From positions 1 through 64,000 of the forward strand of contig JAIUOO010000022.1 of the NCBI GenBank assembly GCA_020161695.1: a stretch of 64,000 nt of DNA, in the 5' to 3' direction. Numbering within the stretch: position 1 is the stretch's first letter; each line of letters starts with the position of its first letter. The translations under genes were made by a program, and so were the position numbers. Source of the DNA: Pseudomonadota bacterium (GTDB lineage Bacteria; Pseudomonadota; Alphaproteobacteria; Rhizobiales; Phreatobacteraceae). Shown one piece after another: positions 24,496 to 32,184 of the stretch. The notes beneath the pieces are model-generated. The model searched no databases, was not told where the DNA came from, and worked only from the letters and a program-made list of their open reading frames with translations.

Positions 24496-26000
24496 GGCGG
24501 CGGTACCCGGTCGTCGACCCAGCGCTTCACCTGATGAAGGGCCGGGTGGGCGAGGCAGCGCTGCAGATAGGCCCAGATGCGCGGCAGGTGCGCCAGATAT
24601 TGCGGTTTGCCGTCGCGCCGGTCGAGCCGGGCGAAAATGCCGAGGATCTTGGTCGCCCGCTGCGCGCCCATGATGGCGTAGAGCCGCGCGAAGGCAGCCA
24701 TGTCGAAGGACGGGTCGGCGGCCTTCCGGGCGCTGGCGTAGCGGGAGAGGATCTGCAGCTCCAGCTCTTCGGAGACAGTGACGCGGGCATCCTGCGCCAG
24801 CGAGGCGACGTCATAGGCCGCAGGCCCCATCACCGCGTCCTGGAAGTCGATCAGGCCGACCTTCTCGACGCCGTCGCGGCCGGCGAGCCAGATCAGGTTC
24901 GGCGAATGGAAATCGCGCAGCACCCAGGTCTTGGGCGCCGCTTCCACTTCCTTGAAGAGCTCCGTCCAGCGCTGGAGGAAGACGTATTTCTCGCTCGCGG
25001 GGATGCGGACATCCTTCATCGGCAGATACCAGTCGAGCAGCAGCTCAACCTCGATGCCGAGCGCCTCGCGGTCATAGGCGGGAAGCGTGTAGGGGCCCTT
25101 CGGCGTCGAGAGCGTTGCCGGGCGCGGGCGCGCATGGATCGCCGCCAGCACGTCGACGGCCGCCAGATAGCGCTCGGCGGCCGGTGCGCCGTCCTTCAGC
25201 ACGCCATCGCTGCCGAGGTCCTCGATGATCAGGAAGCCCTGCGCGAGGTCGATGGCCTCGATCTCCGGCGGCGACAGGCCGGCGTCGCGCAAGCCCTCGG
25301 CCATGGCCACGAAGGGCACCATGTCCTCGGCGAGATGGGCGATGCGGCTGTAGGGCAGGTCGTTTCTCACCGGCGGGCCGTCCGGCTTGCGGGGCGCGTT
25401 CATCAGCACGGCGCGGCGCTGGCCGTCGAGCAGCCGCTCGTAGCTGCGGGTGGAGGCGTCGCCCTGAAGGTGGCGGCGGAGCGATCCGCCCCAGCCGGCA
25501 TTGTCGAGGAAGGTGCGCAGCGCCGCCATGCGGGCGAGGCGCGCCGCCCAGGCGCCGTGGCCGATCAGCTCGGCGCGGCGGGCGTTCGGCCCGTTGCCGG
25601 GGGCGAGCGACAGGGTGATCTCCAGCCGGTCGCCGGACAGCGCGCCGCCGAGCCGGTCGGGCCATTCGACCAGCAGCAGCGCATTGTCGGATACCTCGTC
25701 CCAGCCGAGCTCGGCGATCTCGTCGGCCGATGCGACGCGGTAGAGGTCGGCATGGACCACCGGCAGGCGCTTCAGGTCATAGGGCTGGACCAGCGCGAAG
25801 GTCGGGCTCGGCACGTCGAGCTTGTCATCCTCGGCGATGGCGCGGATCAGCGCGCGCGCCAGCGTCGACTTGCCCGTCCCGAGGTCGCCTTCCAGCGTCA
25901 TGATGTCGTTGGCCTGCGCCGCCATGGCGAGATCCATGGCGAGCCGGCGCGTCTCCGCCTCGTTGGCGAGGGTCAGGGCGAGGCGGAAGGGTTCTGTCAT
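24492..26000 (-). CDS. tsaE-amgK: TsaE-AmgK fusion: t6A ATPase plus amino-sugar kinase
   Basis: 502 residues with two enzymes. Residues 1-150 are TsaE, the ATPase needed for tRNA t6A synthesis: LEGDLGTGKSTLARALIR (Walker A), PSPTFALVQPY and LVEWPDRLG. Residues about 160-502 are an APH-fold kinase like AmgK (N-acetylmuramate/N-acetylglucosamine kinase): LVEDLGSD-like IIEDLGSDG, WVLRDFHSPNLIWL (catalytic loop) and VGLIDFQDAVMGP (metal loop). The ATG at 26000 matches family starts. The fusion recurs in Hyphomicrobiales and pairs a translation function with wall recycling; tsaB is four genes upstream. Confidence 0.9.
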   Translation of the reverse strand: MTEPFRLALTLANEAETRRLAMDLAMAAQANDIMTLEGDLGTGKSTLARALIRAIAEDDKLDVPSPTFALVQPYDLKRLPVVHADLYRVASADEIAELGWDEVSDNALLLVEWPDRLGGALSGDRLEITLSLAPGNGPNARRAELIGHGAWAARLARMAALRTFLDNAGWGGSLRRHLQGDASTRSYERLLDGQRRAVLMNAPRKPDGPPVRNDLPYSRIAHLAEDMVPFVAMAEGLRDAGLSPPEIEAIDLAQGFLIIEDLGSDGVLKDGAPAAERYLAAVDVLAAIHARPRPATLSTPKGPYTLPAYDREALGIEVELLLDWYLPMKDVRIPASEKYVFLQRWTELFKEVEAAPKTWVLRDFHSPNLIWLAGRDGVEKVGLIDFQDAVMGPAAYDVASLAQDARVTVSEELELQILSRYASARKAADPSFDMAAFARLYAIMGAQRATKILGIFARLDRRDGKPQYLAHLPRIWAYLQRCLAHPALHQVKRWVDDRVPPP

Positions 26001-26270
26001 CGACGCTTCGGGCGGGGGAAACGAAGGCGGGAGATCTCGGGCAGGGGACGCGTAGGCGACAGACGCAGCGGGCATGGCGCTTGAACTCGACAGCGATCGG
26101 GACGGCAAGCGATCGCGAACGATCTCGGCGCACAGTGAACTGCGTTTATCGTTAATGAAGCGTGTGCCTGAGCATATTTGAGGCTCGCGCGTGGCGGCCG
26201 GAAGGCAATCGAAGCTTCGTTTCAGCCCCAGTCCCACCGCCGGTCGTGCCGTCCGCCCGGCATCCAAAGC

Positions 26271-28802
26271 CTATTCGGCGGCCTTGGAATAGTCGCCGAG
26301 GTCGGCGGGGAAAGTTACCTTGACCTGGGTGCCGCGGCCCGGTGCGGAATCGACCTCGATCCGGCCCTTGTGGAGCTGCACGAAGCTCTGGACGATGGAA
26401 AGGCCGAGCCCGGCACCGCGATGGCGCGTGCCGGTCGTGCGCGTCTCGAACCGCTCGAACATCCGCCCCATCATCTCCGGCGCGATGCCCGTGCCCTGGT
26501 CGCGGACCTTGAAGACGATAGTGTCGCCCTCGCGCTCGGCATCGAGCACGATCAGCCCGCCGCGTCCCGAGAAGCCGATGGCGTTGGACAGCAGGTTGAA
26601 CAGCACCTGCCTGACGCGCTGGGCGTCAGCCTTGAACGAGCCGATCTCGCGGGAAACCCGCATCTCGATGCGGTTCTGGTTCTCCGCCAGCCGGTCTTTC
26701 ACCGCGTCGACCGCCGCCTGCATGGTGGCGCGGATGTCGACGTCGGACAGTTCGAGCTGCATCACCCCGGCATCGATGGTGGCGAGGTCCAGCACGTCGT
26801 TGATGATCGACAGCAGCGAGGCGGAGGAGGCGCCGATATAGCCGAGATATTCGCGCTGCCGTTCGTTCAGCGGCCCGATGGCCGGGTCGTCCAGCACCTG
26901 CGCGAAGCCGATGATCGTCGTGAGCGGCGTGCGCAGCTGGTAGGAGACATGGTGGACGAAGTCGTTGCGGATCTTGGCCGCCGCCTCCAGCGCCTCGTTC
27001 CGCTCGGTCAGCGCCCGTTCGACCATGACCATGTTGGTGACATTGCGGAATGTCACCAGCGTTGCCCCGCCCGGCAGCGGTGCGGTGACCGTGTCGAGAA
27101 CCGAGCCGTCCGTCCGCTCGATGCGGAAGGAATGCTGGCGTCGCTCGTAGGCGAGCGCCGTCACCGCCGAGCGGATCTCGGTCCACACGCCGCCATCCCT
27201 GACGTAGGGCAGGCAGAGGCTGGCGATCTGGTCGATCCGGGGCTTGGCCGCCAGCACGTCGTCGGCGAAATCCCACAGCGCGGCAAAGGCGCGGTTCGAG
27301 AGCGACAGCCGCCCGTCCGAGCCGAACACCGCCACCGCCTCGTCGAGATGGTCGATGGTCTCGCGCTGGACACGCCCGAGCGCCGCGACTTGCGATTCCA
27401 GCTGCAGGCGCTGGGTCAGGTCGTCGAAAACATAGGTGACGCCGCCGGCCGGGTCCGGGTTCTGCACCACACGCAGGAAGCGTCCGCTCGGCAGCGACCA
27501 TTCGTGGAGGCGCGGCTCGGTATCCACGGCCTCGTAGACCGTGTGCAGGCTCTTCTTCCACTCGCGGTAGTTCGACTGCTCGGGCAGCTGGCCGCGCTCG
27601 CGCAGGCGGTCGAGAATGTCGCCGTCGGTCGGCCCCTGATGCAGGAAGGCCGGCGGCAGGTCCCAGAGCTGGCGGAATGCCTCGTTGTGGAAGACCAGCC
27701 GCTTGGCCGAATCGAAGATGGCGACGGCTGTGGCGAGCTGGTCGAGCGTGCGCTTGTGCGTTTCCATCTCGACGGAAAGCTCGGAGCGCACCGTTTCCAG
27801 CTCGGTCACGTCGATGGCCATGCCGGCCGCACCGCCGGCGGCTGGCCGTTCGATCACGTCGAAGACGCGCCGCTGGCCGGCGGCGATGGCCGCCACGCGT
27901 CGCGCAAAGGGTTCGCCGGCGCCGCGCTTGCGGGCGGCCTCGGTGCGGTCGCCCGACTCGAGCAGCTCCGTGCCGGCCGCCACCGCCGCTGCGCCGGTCT
28001 CCGCGTCGGTTGCCGCCGCATAGGCGTCGTTGACCCAGGCGATCCGGCCGTCGGCATCGCGCAGCCAGACCGGAACCGGGATGGAGCCGAGGAACGAGCG
28101 GATCGTCTGCGTCTCGCGGCTCAGCGCCTCGTGGCGGGCGGTGAGCTGGATCAGTTCCTCGCGCACGCCCGAGACGAGGCGCAGGCGCAGCACGGCGCGA
28201 CCGCCGATGGCACGCCCCTCGGCCTCGATTGGACGTCCGGCAAGCGTCACCAGATCCATCCGGAACGGTGTGCCGCCACGCCGCAGCGCCTCCACGGCGC
28301 GCTCGAGTTCCGCCGCGCGCTCCGCCGGCAGCCAGGCCCCGAAGGCGAGTGCCCGTCGCGCCGCCGGCAGTTCGGTGACCAGCGACACGTCGCCGACGAT
28401 CTCCGGCTCGTCCTTGTCGCCGCCCCAGACGACGACGATGTGCGGATCGAGGGTGAGCAGCGCGTTGGCCCGGTCTAGGGCGAGCTTCAGCGCGTTGATT
28501 TCCTCGCGGGTGCGGACCTGATCCTGCGACGCCTTGGTGCGGCTGCGCAGCAGCGCGATGCCGGTGATGACACCGAAGACGACGACGCCGACATTGAGGC
28601 CGAAGGCGGCCCATTCATGCGGCCGGACTGAGGAAAAGGCCTGGGCGAAGTCGATCCCGGCCTCTTCGGCAGAGACGAGTGCAGTGGATGACAGGAGCAG
28701 GGCGGTCGCGGCGGCCGACAGGCGGATCGGGCGCTGGAACAGCGCGCTTGCAGCGCGTTGCCCGCTGCCGGATGCATCGTCGACCTGATCCAGGCCCGGC
28801 AT
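26271..28802 (-). CDS. divL: DivL-like PAS-containing pseudokinase
   Basis: 843 residues: two hydrophobic segments (about 27-47 and 63-84), several PAS-like regions (roughly 230-590), then a dimerisation and ATPase module. The H-box reads HHVSYQLRTPLTT: Tyr621 replaces the phospho-accepting His, the hallmark of DivL, which in Caulobacter controls the CckA-CtrA cell-cycle relay. The N-box (VLFNLLSNAI), G1 (VRDQGTGIAPE), F (MFERFE) and G2 (RGAGLGLSIV) boxes are intact, so ATP may still bind. Its place next to tsaE also fits divL in other alphaproteobacteria. It is longer than Caulobacter DivL (769). Confidence 0.88.
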   Translation of the reverse strand: MPGLDQVDDASGSGQRAASALFQRPIRLSAAATALLLSSTALVSAEEAGIDFAQAFSSVRPHEWAAFGLNVGVVVFGVITGIALLRSRTKASQDQVRTREEINALKLALDRANALLTLDPHIVVVWGGDKDEPEIVGDVSLVTELPAARRALAFGAWLPAERAAELERAVEALRRGGTPFRMDLVTLAGRPIEAEGRAIGGRAVLRLRLVSGVREELIQLTARHEALSRETQTIRSFLGSIPVPVWLRDADGRIAWVNDAYAAATDAETGAAAVAAGTELLESGDRTEAARKRGAGEPFARRVAAIAAGQRRVFDVIERPAAGGAAGMAIDVTELETVRSELSVEMETHKRTLDQLATAVAIFDSAKRLVFHNEAFRQLWDLPPAFLHQGPTDGDILDRLRERGQLPEQSNYREWKKSLHTVYEAVDTEPRLHEWSLPSGRFLRVVQNPDPAGGVTYVFDDLTQRLQLESQVAALGRVQRETIDHLDEAVAVFGSDGRLSLSNRAFAALWDFADDVLAAKPRIDQIASLCLPYVRDGGVWTEIRSAVTALAYERRQHSFRIERTDGSVLDTVTAPLPGGATLVTFRNVTNMVMVERALTERNEALEAAAKIRNDFVHHVSYQLRTPLTTIIGFAQVLDDPAIGPLNERQREYLGYIGASSASLLSIINDVLDLATIDAGVMQLELSDVDIRATMQAAVDAVKDRLAENQNRIEMRVSREIGSFKADAQRVRQVLFNLLSNAIGFSGRGGLIVLDAEREGDTIVFKVRDQGTGIAPEMMGRMFERFETRTTGTRHRGAGLGLSIVQSFVQLHKGRIEVDSAPGRGTQVKVTFPADLGDYSKAAE

Positions 28803-28973
28803 CGCTGATCCTTCACCACGCGGCCCGCATCATCCCCGCTTCAGCGGCATCGCGGCAGCGCCGCCCCGCGCCGCGAATCACTGCCAATCTACCCTCTCGG
28901 CGACTCACGGTTTAAGAGTCCGAAACGGGAACATTGCGACGAAATTGCAAGATGCGGAATCCGGGTACCAGCA

Positions 28974-29474
28974 TCAGAGCGGCGGCAGTTCGCGTCGCAT
29001 GGTAATCGCGTCCGCCGCGCCGCTTGCCGACCTGTAATAGCCCTTGCGCCTGCCGATCGTCGCAAAGCCATGCCGCGCATAGAGTTTCAGCGCGGGAGCG
29101 TTCTCCGATTCCACCTCCAGGAACAGGTGGCGGATGCCCGCGCGCATCAGGTCCTTGACGTGTTCGGCGAGCAGGCGGCCGGCCAGCCCGCGCCCGCGCA
29201 GGCGCGCATCGACGGCGACGGTGAGAATCTCCGCCTCGTCGGCGGCAAGGCGGCTCAGCACGAACCCTGCCACCGGCGCGCCGGCACGGCGGCGGATGAC
29301 ATGCGCCAGCACGGCGTTCTCGCCCAGCATGGCGACGAAGTCGTCGGCGGGCCAGCCGCGGTGGAATGCGCCGCCATGGATAGTGGCGAGGTCCTCGGCA
29401 TCGGCGGTCTCGGCGCGGTCGATGACGAGGGCGGTTTGCGGCCACCAGGACCAGAGGTCGAGAAAGGGGCTCAC
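28974..29474 (-). CDS. rimI: ribosomal-protein-S18-alanine N-acetyltransferase-like GNAT (RimI)
   Basis: A 166-residue GNAT acetyltransferase. The acetyl-CoA loop is VAVDARLRGRGLAGRLL (about 88-104) and the C-terminal HLFLEVESENAPALKLYARHGF is RimI-typical. It overlaps the tsaB stop by 4 bp (ATGA), the common tsaB-rimI pair. No sequence feature tells whether S18 is the real target here. Confidence 0.92.
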   Translation of the reverse strand: MSPFLDLWSWWPQTALVIDRAETADAEDLATIHGGAFHRGWPADDFVAMLGENAVLAHVIRRRAGAPVAGFVLSRLAADEAEILTVAVDARLRGRGLAGRLLAEHVKDLMRAGIRHLFLEVESENAPALKLYARHGFATIGRRKGYYRSASGAADAITMRRELPPL

Positions 29475-30160
29475 CGCGCCCTCCCGAACAGCGGCGCGGA
29501 GGCCTGCGGCTTGGCGTCGACGGCCTTGAGATAGAGCGGACGACAGGGCGCGGTCGAGGGGTCGGCGGCAGCGCCAAGCCGCGCGACGACGGCGATGTCG
29601 GAATAGGCGGCCTCGTCGAGGATCACCGGCGGCGAGGCGCCGGCCGGCCAGACGCCGAGCACGGCATCCGCGCCGGGACCCACCAGCGCCACCGGGCCGG
29701 ACGCGGCAAGGCCGGCCGCCTCGGCTGCGGGCATGTAGCGCGGCGGCACGGCGAGCATCCGGTCATGACCGGTCAACGACGCATAGACATGGTCGTGTCG
29801 GGCATCGATGGCGGCAAGGACAGCGACCGGCTCCGCGGCGGCAAGATAGGGCTCGGAAAGCGCGGCAAGCGTCGGAATGCCCACCGCGTCGCCGCCCGCC
29901 GCCAGGGCCATGCCGCGCGCCGCGGCGATGGCGACGCGCAGGCCAGTGAAGCTGCCGGGGCCGATGGTCGCGACGAAACGCCGGCAGTCGCCCGCGCCGA
30001 TACCGGCCTCGCCGCAGACTTCCGCGGCGAGCGGCACGAGCCGTTCGGCATGGCCGCGCTCCATCGGCTCGGAACGCCGCGCGAGCACGCGGCCGGAACC
30101 GGTGTCGAGCACTGCGGCCGAACAGGCGCCGAGCGCCGTATCGAGTGCGAGGACGAGCAT
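29471..30160 (-). CDS. tsaB: tRNA t6A biosynthesis protein TsaB
   Basis: A 229-residue ASKHA-fold protein: LVLALDTALGACSAAV at the N-terminus and the GPGSFTGLRVAIAAARGMALA block (about 69-89). TsaB pairs with TsaD and works with TsaE to transfer threonylcarbamoyl to A37 of ANN-decoding tRNAs. Within the same run tsaE is fused to an amino-sugar kinase (24492-26000). tsaD and tsaC are not in the window. Confidence 0.94.
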   Translation of the reverse strand: MLVLALDTALGACSAAVLDTGSGRVLARRSEPMERGHAERLVPLAAEVCGEAGIGAGDCRRFVATIGPGSFTGLRVAIAAARGMALAAGGDAVGIPTLAALSEPYLAAAEPVAVLAAIDARHDHVYASLTGHDRMLAVPPRYMPAAEAAGLAASGPVALVGPGADAVLGVWPAGASPPVILDEAAYSDIAVVARLGAAADPSTAPCRPLYLKAVDAKPQASAPLFGRAR

Positions 30161-30245
30161 GACAGGGTGCTACACCCTCTCGCGCGCCGCCGGAAGGGTG
30201 CCGAACGACACCGTGGCGGCGATTGCCGATCGCCAGCCCGGTCCG

Positions 30246-30806
30246 TCAGACGGACTGGACCTCGCGCACGTCCGGCAGGAAGTGCCGCATCAGGTTCTGG
30301 ATGCCGTGCTTGAGCGTCGCGGTCGAGGACGGGCAGCCCGCGCAGGAGCCCTGCATGGCGAGATAGACGATGCCGTCCTTGAAACCGCGGAAGGTGATGT
30401 CGCCGCCATCGGCCGCAACCGCCGGGCGCACGCGCGTTTCCAGGAGCTCCTTGATCGTGTCGACGGTCTCGGCGTCGGCCGGGTCGAAGAACTCCTCGTC
30501 GCCGTTCGGCACGAGGCTGGCCTCGCCGCGCACCAGCGGCTGGCCGGACATGTAGTGCTCCATGATCGCGCCGAGGATGGCCGGCTTCAGGTGCGGCCAT
30601 TCGGCCGAGCCCTTGGTCACGGTGATGAAGTCGTTGCCGAAGAACACGCCGGCGACGCCGTCGATGGCGAACAGCTTCTCGGCCAGCGGCGACTGCTTCG
30701 CGGCCTCGGGGGTCGGCATGTGCAGGGTGCCCTCGTCGAGCACGACGCGGCCGGGCAGGAACTTCAGGGTCGCCGGATTCGGCGTGGCTTCGGTCTGGAT
30801 GAACAT
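30246..30806 (-). CDS. nfuA: NfuA-like iron-sulfur cluster carrier
   Basis: 186 residues: an N-terminal Nfu_N domain (MFIQTEATPNPATLKFLPG) and a C-terminal NifU-like domain with the cluster-binding CAGC motif (GSCAGCPSS, about 149-157). It carries a 4Fe-4S cluster to target enzymes in the cytosol. The start at 30806 is set by GAGGAG upstream and by the universally conserved MFIQTE. A perfect 10-bp-arm palindrome lies 43 bp upstream. Confidence 0.93.
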   Translation of the reverse strand: MFIQTEATPNPATLKFLPGRVVLDEGTLHMPTPEAAKQSPLAEKLFAIDGVAGVFFGNDFITVTKGSAEWPHLKPAILGAIMEHYMSGQPLVRGEASLVPNGDEEFFDPADAETVDTIKELLETRVRPAVAADGGDITFRGFKDGIVYLAMQGSCAGCPSSTATLKHGIQNLMRHFLPDVREVQSV

Positions 30807-30848
30807 GGCTGGCTCCTCGAACGCCCGGTTCAAGGCCGGGGCCGGTTT

Positions 30849-30872
30849 GGAATGGTTCAATCGAACCATTCC
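30849..30872. promoter_or_regulatory. perfect palindrome upstream of nfuA
   Basis: GGAATGGTTC, spacer AATC, GAACCATTCC. There is no U-rich tail on either strand, so it is more likely an operator than a terminator. It lies between nfuA and the preceding universal stress gene. It does not look like an Irr ICE box, and the binder cannot be named. Confidence 0.6.
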
Positions 30873-30928
30873 ACGAGACATGTGGCGAGGGCGAGGGGCG
30901 CCGTCAACCGGATTCAAGGGGGCGAAGG

Positions 30929-31426
30929 TCAGGCCAGCGCCGCGATTTCGTCGTCGGAAAGGTGTCCCGGCACGATCGCGACCGGAATCGGGTAGGAGCC
31001 GGCCGTCCGGGCAAGGCTCGAGACCAGCGGTCCCGGCCCGTCCTTGCCGGTGCCGGCAGCGAGAATGAGGATGGCGACGTCCGGGTCGTCCTCGATCTGG
31101 GCGAGGATCGCGTCGGCCAGCACGCCCTCGCGGACCACCAGTTCGGGTTCGACGCCGACGAGCTTCATCGTCCGGTCGGCGGCAGCGTCGAGCTTCGCGC
31201 GCGCCTCCGCGTGCGCCTCCGCGCGCATGACGTCAGCCACCCCGAACAGCGCCTGCCCGTCGCCGACGCTCGGTTCGATCACTGCCAGCATCTGCAGCCC
31301 GTGGCCCGTGCGCGAGGCACGGCGGGCGGCGAAGACGACGGCGCGGTCGCATTCGGGGCTCTCGTCCACCACCACCATGAATTTGGGGTTGTGTCCGCTC
31401 TGGTAGGCTTCGCGCTTGCGGGTCAT
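30929..31426 (-). CDS. universal stress protein (UspA family)
   Basis: A 165-residue single Usp domain: KFMVVVDESPECDRAVVFAARRA at the N-terminus (Asp of the ATP pocket) and the later ILAAGTGKDG...VAIVPGHLS. The C-terminal G-2X-G-9X-G-S/T ATP motif is imperfect, so ATP binding is uncertain. It stands just upstream of nfuA in the same direction; the palindrome between them argues for separate control. Confidence 0.85.
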   Translation of the reverse strand: MTRKREAYQSGHNPKFMVVVDESPECDRAVVFAARRASRTGHGLQMLAVIEPSVGDGQALFGVADVMRAEAHAEARAKLDAAADRTMKLVGVEPELVVREGVLADAILAQIEDDPDVAILILAAGTGKDGPGPLVSSLARTAGSYPIPVAIVPGHLSDDEIAALA

Positions 31427-31485
31427 CGGGGCCTCTCATCGACCGCAAGGCCACAATGTCGCACCCCGCGGGCGCGGCGCGCAAG

Positions 31486-32067
31486 CTAGCCGACCGCGAT
31501 CAGCCCGGCGAAACAGGTCAGCACTATGGCAGAGGCGCGTGTGACGCCGCGCGGTGTCCCGCCGGCCGTCAGTCGGCCGATGCCAGCTCCGACCAGGATC
31601 CACGACGTCGCAGCCACGGCGACCAGTCCCGCAAAGCCGAGGAGATAAAGGCCGGCCCCCGGCGCGGACATGGGCAGGATGGCAAGGGCGAAGATGGCCG
31701 CCTTCGGGTTGAGCAGTGTCGTCACGAAGACGCGCCCCATGCCGATGCTGCGTTCTCCCCCATCGCCGAGGATCGGCCGCCGCCACAGGGCGACGGCGAC
31801 GGAGACGAGATAGAGCCCCGCAGCGATCCTGAGGGCTTGCCCGAGCGGCGGATAGGCGGCCACCAGGGGCGCGACGAGGGCGTGGATGGCGAGGATCGCC
31901 AGCAGGTAGCCGGCAATCTCCGCACCGATCAGCGGTAGCGACCGTCTCGTCCCAACTAGGGCGCCGGATGTCGCCAGGAGCGTGTTGGTCGGTCCCGGCG
32001 TGCCCAGCAGCGCGAGGACGGCGATGGCGAAGAGAACCGGATCGGTGAAAGGGGCAGAATCGAACAT
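31486..32067 (-). CDS. LysE/RhtB-family amino acid exporter
   Basis: A 193-residue membrane protein with about six helices. LLGTPGPTNTLLATSGALVG near the N-terminus and LLNPKAAIFALAILP in the middle are the LysE signatures. I set the start at ATG 32067; a much longer open frame upstream is only the antisense of lepA. Family members export amino acids or related metabolites; the substrate is not predictable. Confidence 0.88.
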   Translation of the reverse strand: MFDSAPFTDPVLFAIAVLALLGTPGPTNTLLATSGALVGTRRSLPLIGAEIAGYLLAILAIHALVAPLVAAYPPLGQALRIAAGLYLVSVAVALWRRPILGDGGERSIGMGRVFVTTLLNPKAAIFALAILPMSAPGAGLYLLGFAGLVAVAATSWILVGAGIGRLTAGGTPRGVTRASAIVLTCFAGLIAVG

Positions 32068-32184
32068 GCCGCGACCCTCACCCGTCCGGGCTCGTCCCGC
32101 CTTGATCTCGGTCAGGCAGGCTTCCTGCCGGCCGGAATCGCGCACATCCTTCCAAACCGGGGCCGCTGCTGCTATGTGCGGCCC

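Noticed and set aside
26178..28478. Long plus-strand open frame (766 codons) opposite divL
   Set aside because: It is the antisense shadow of the clear DivL coding sequence in a GC-rich genome; composition is Arg/His-rich and no domain is seen.
30849..30872. Palindrome as rho-independent terminator of the universal stress gene
   Set aside because: No U-tract follows on either strand; an operator is more likely.
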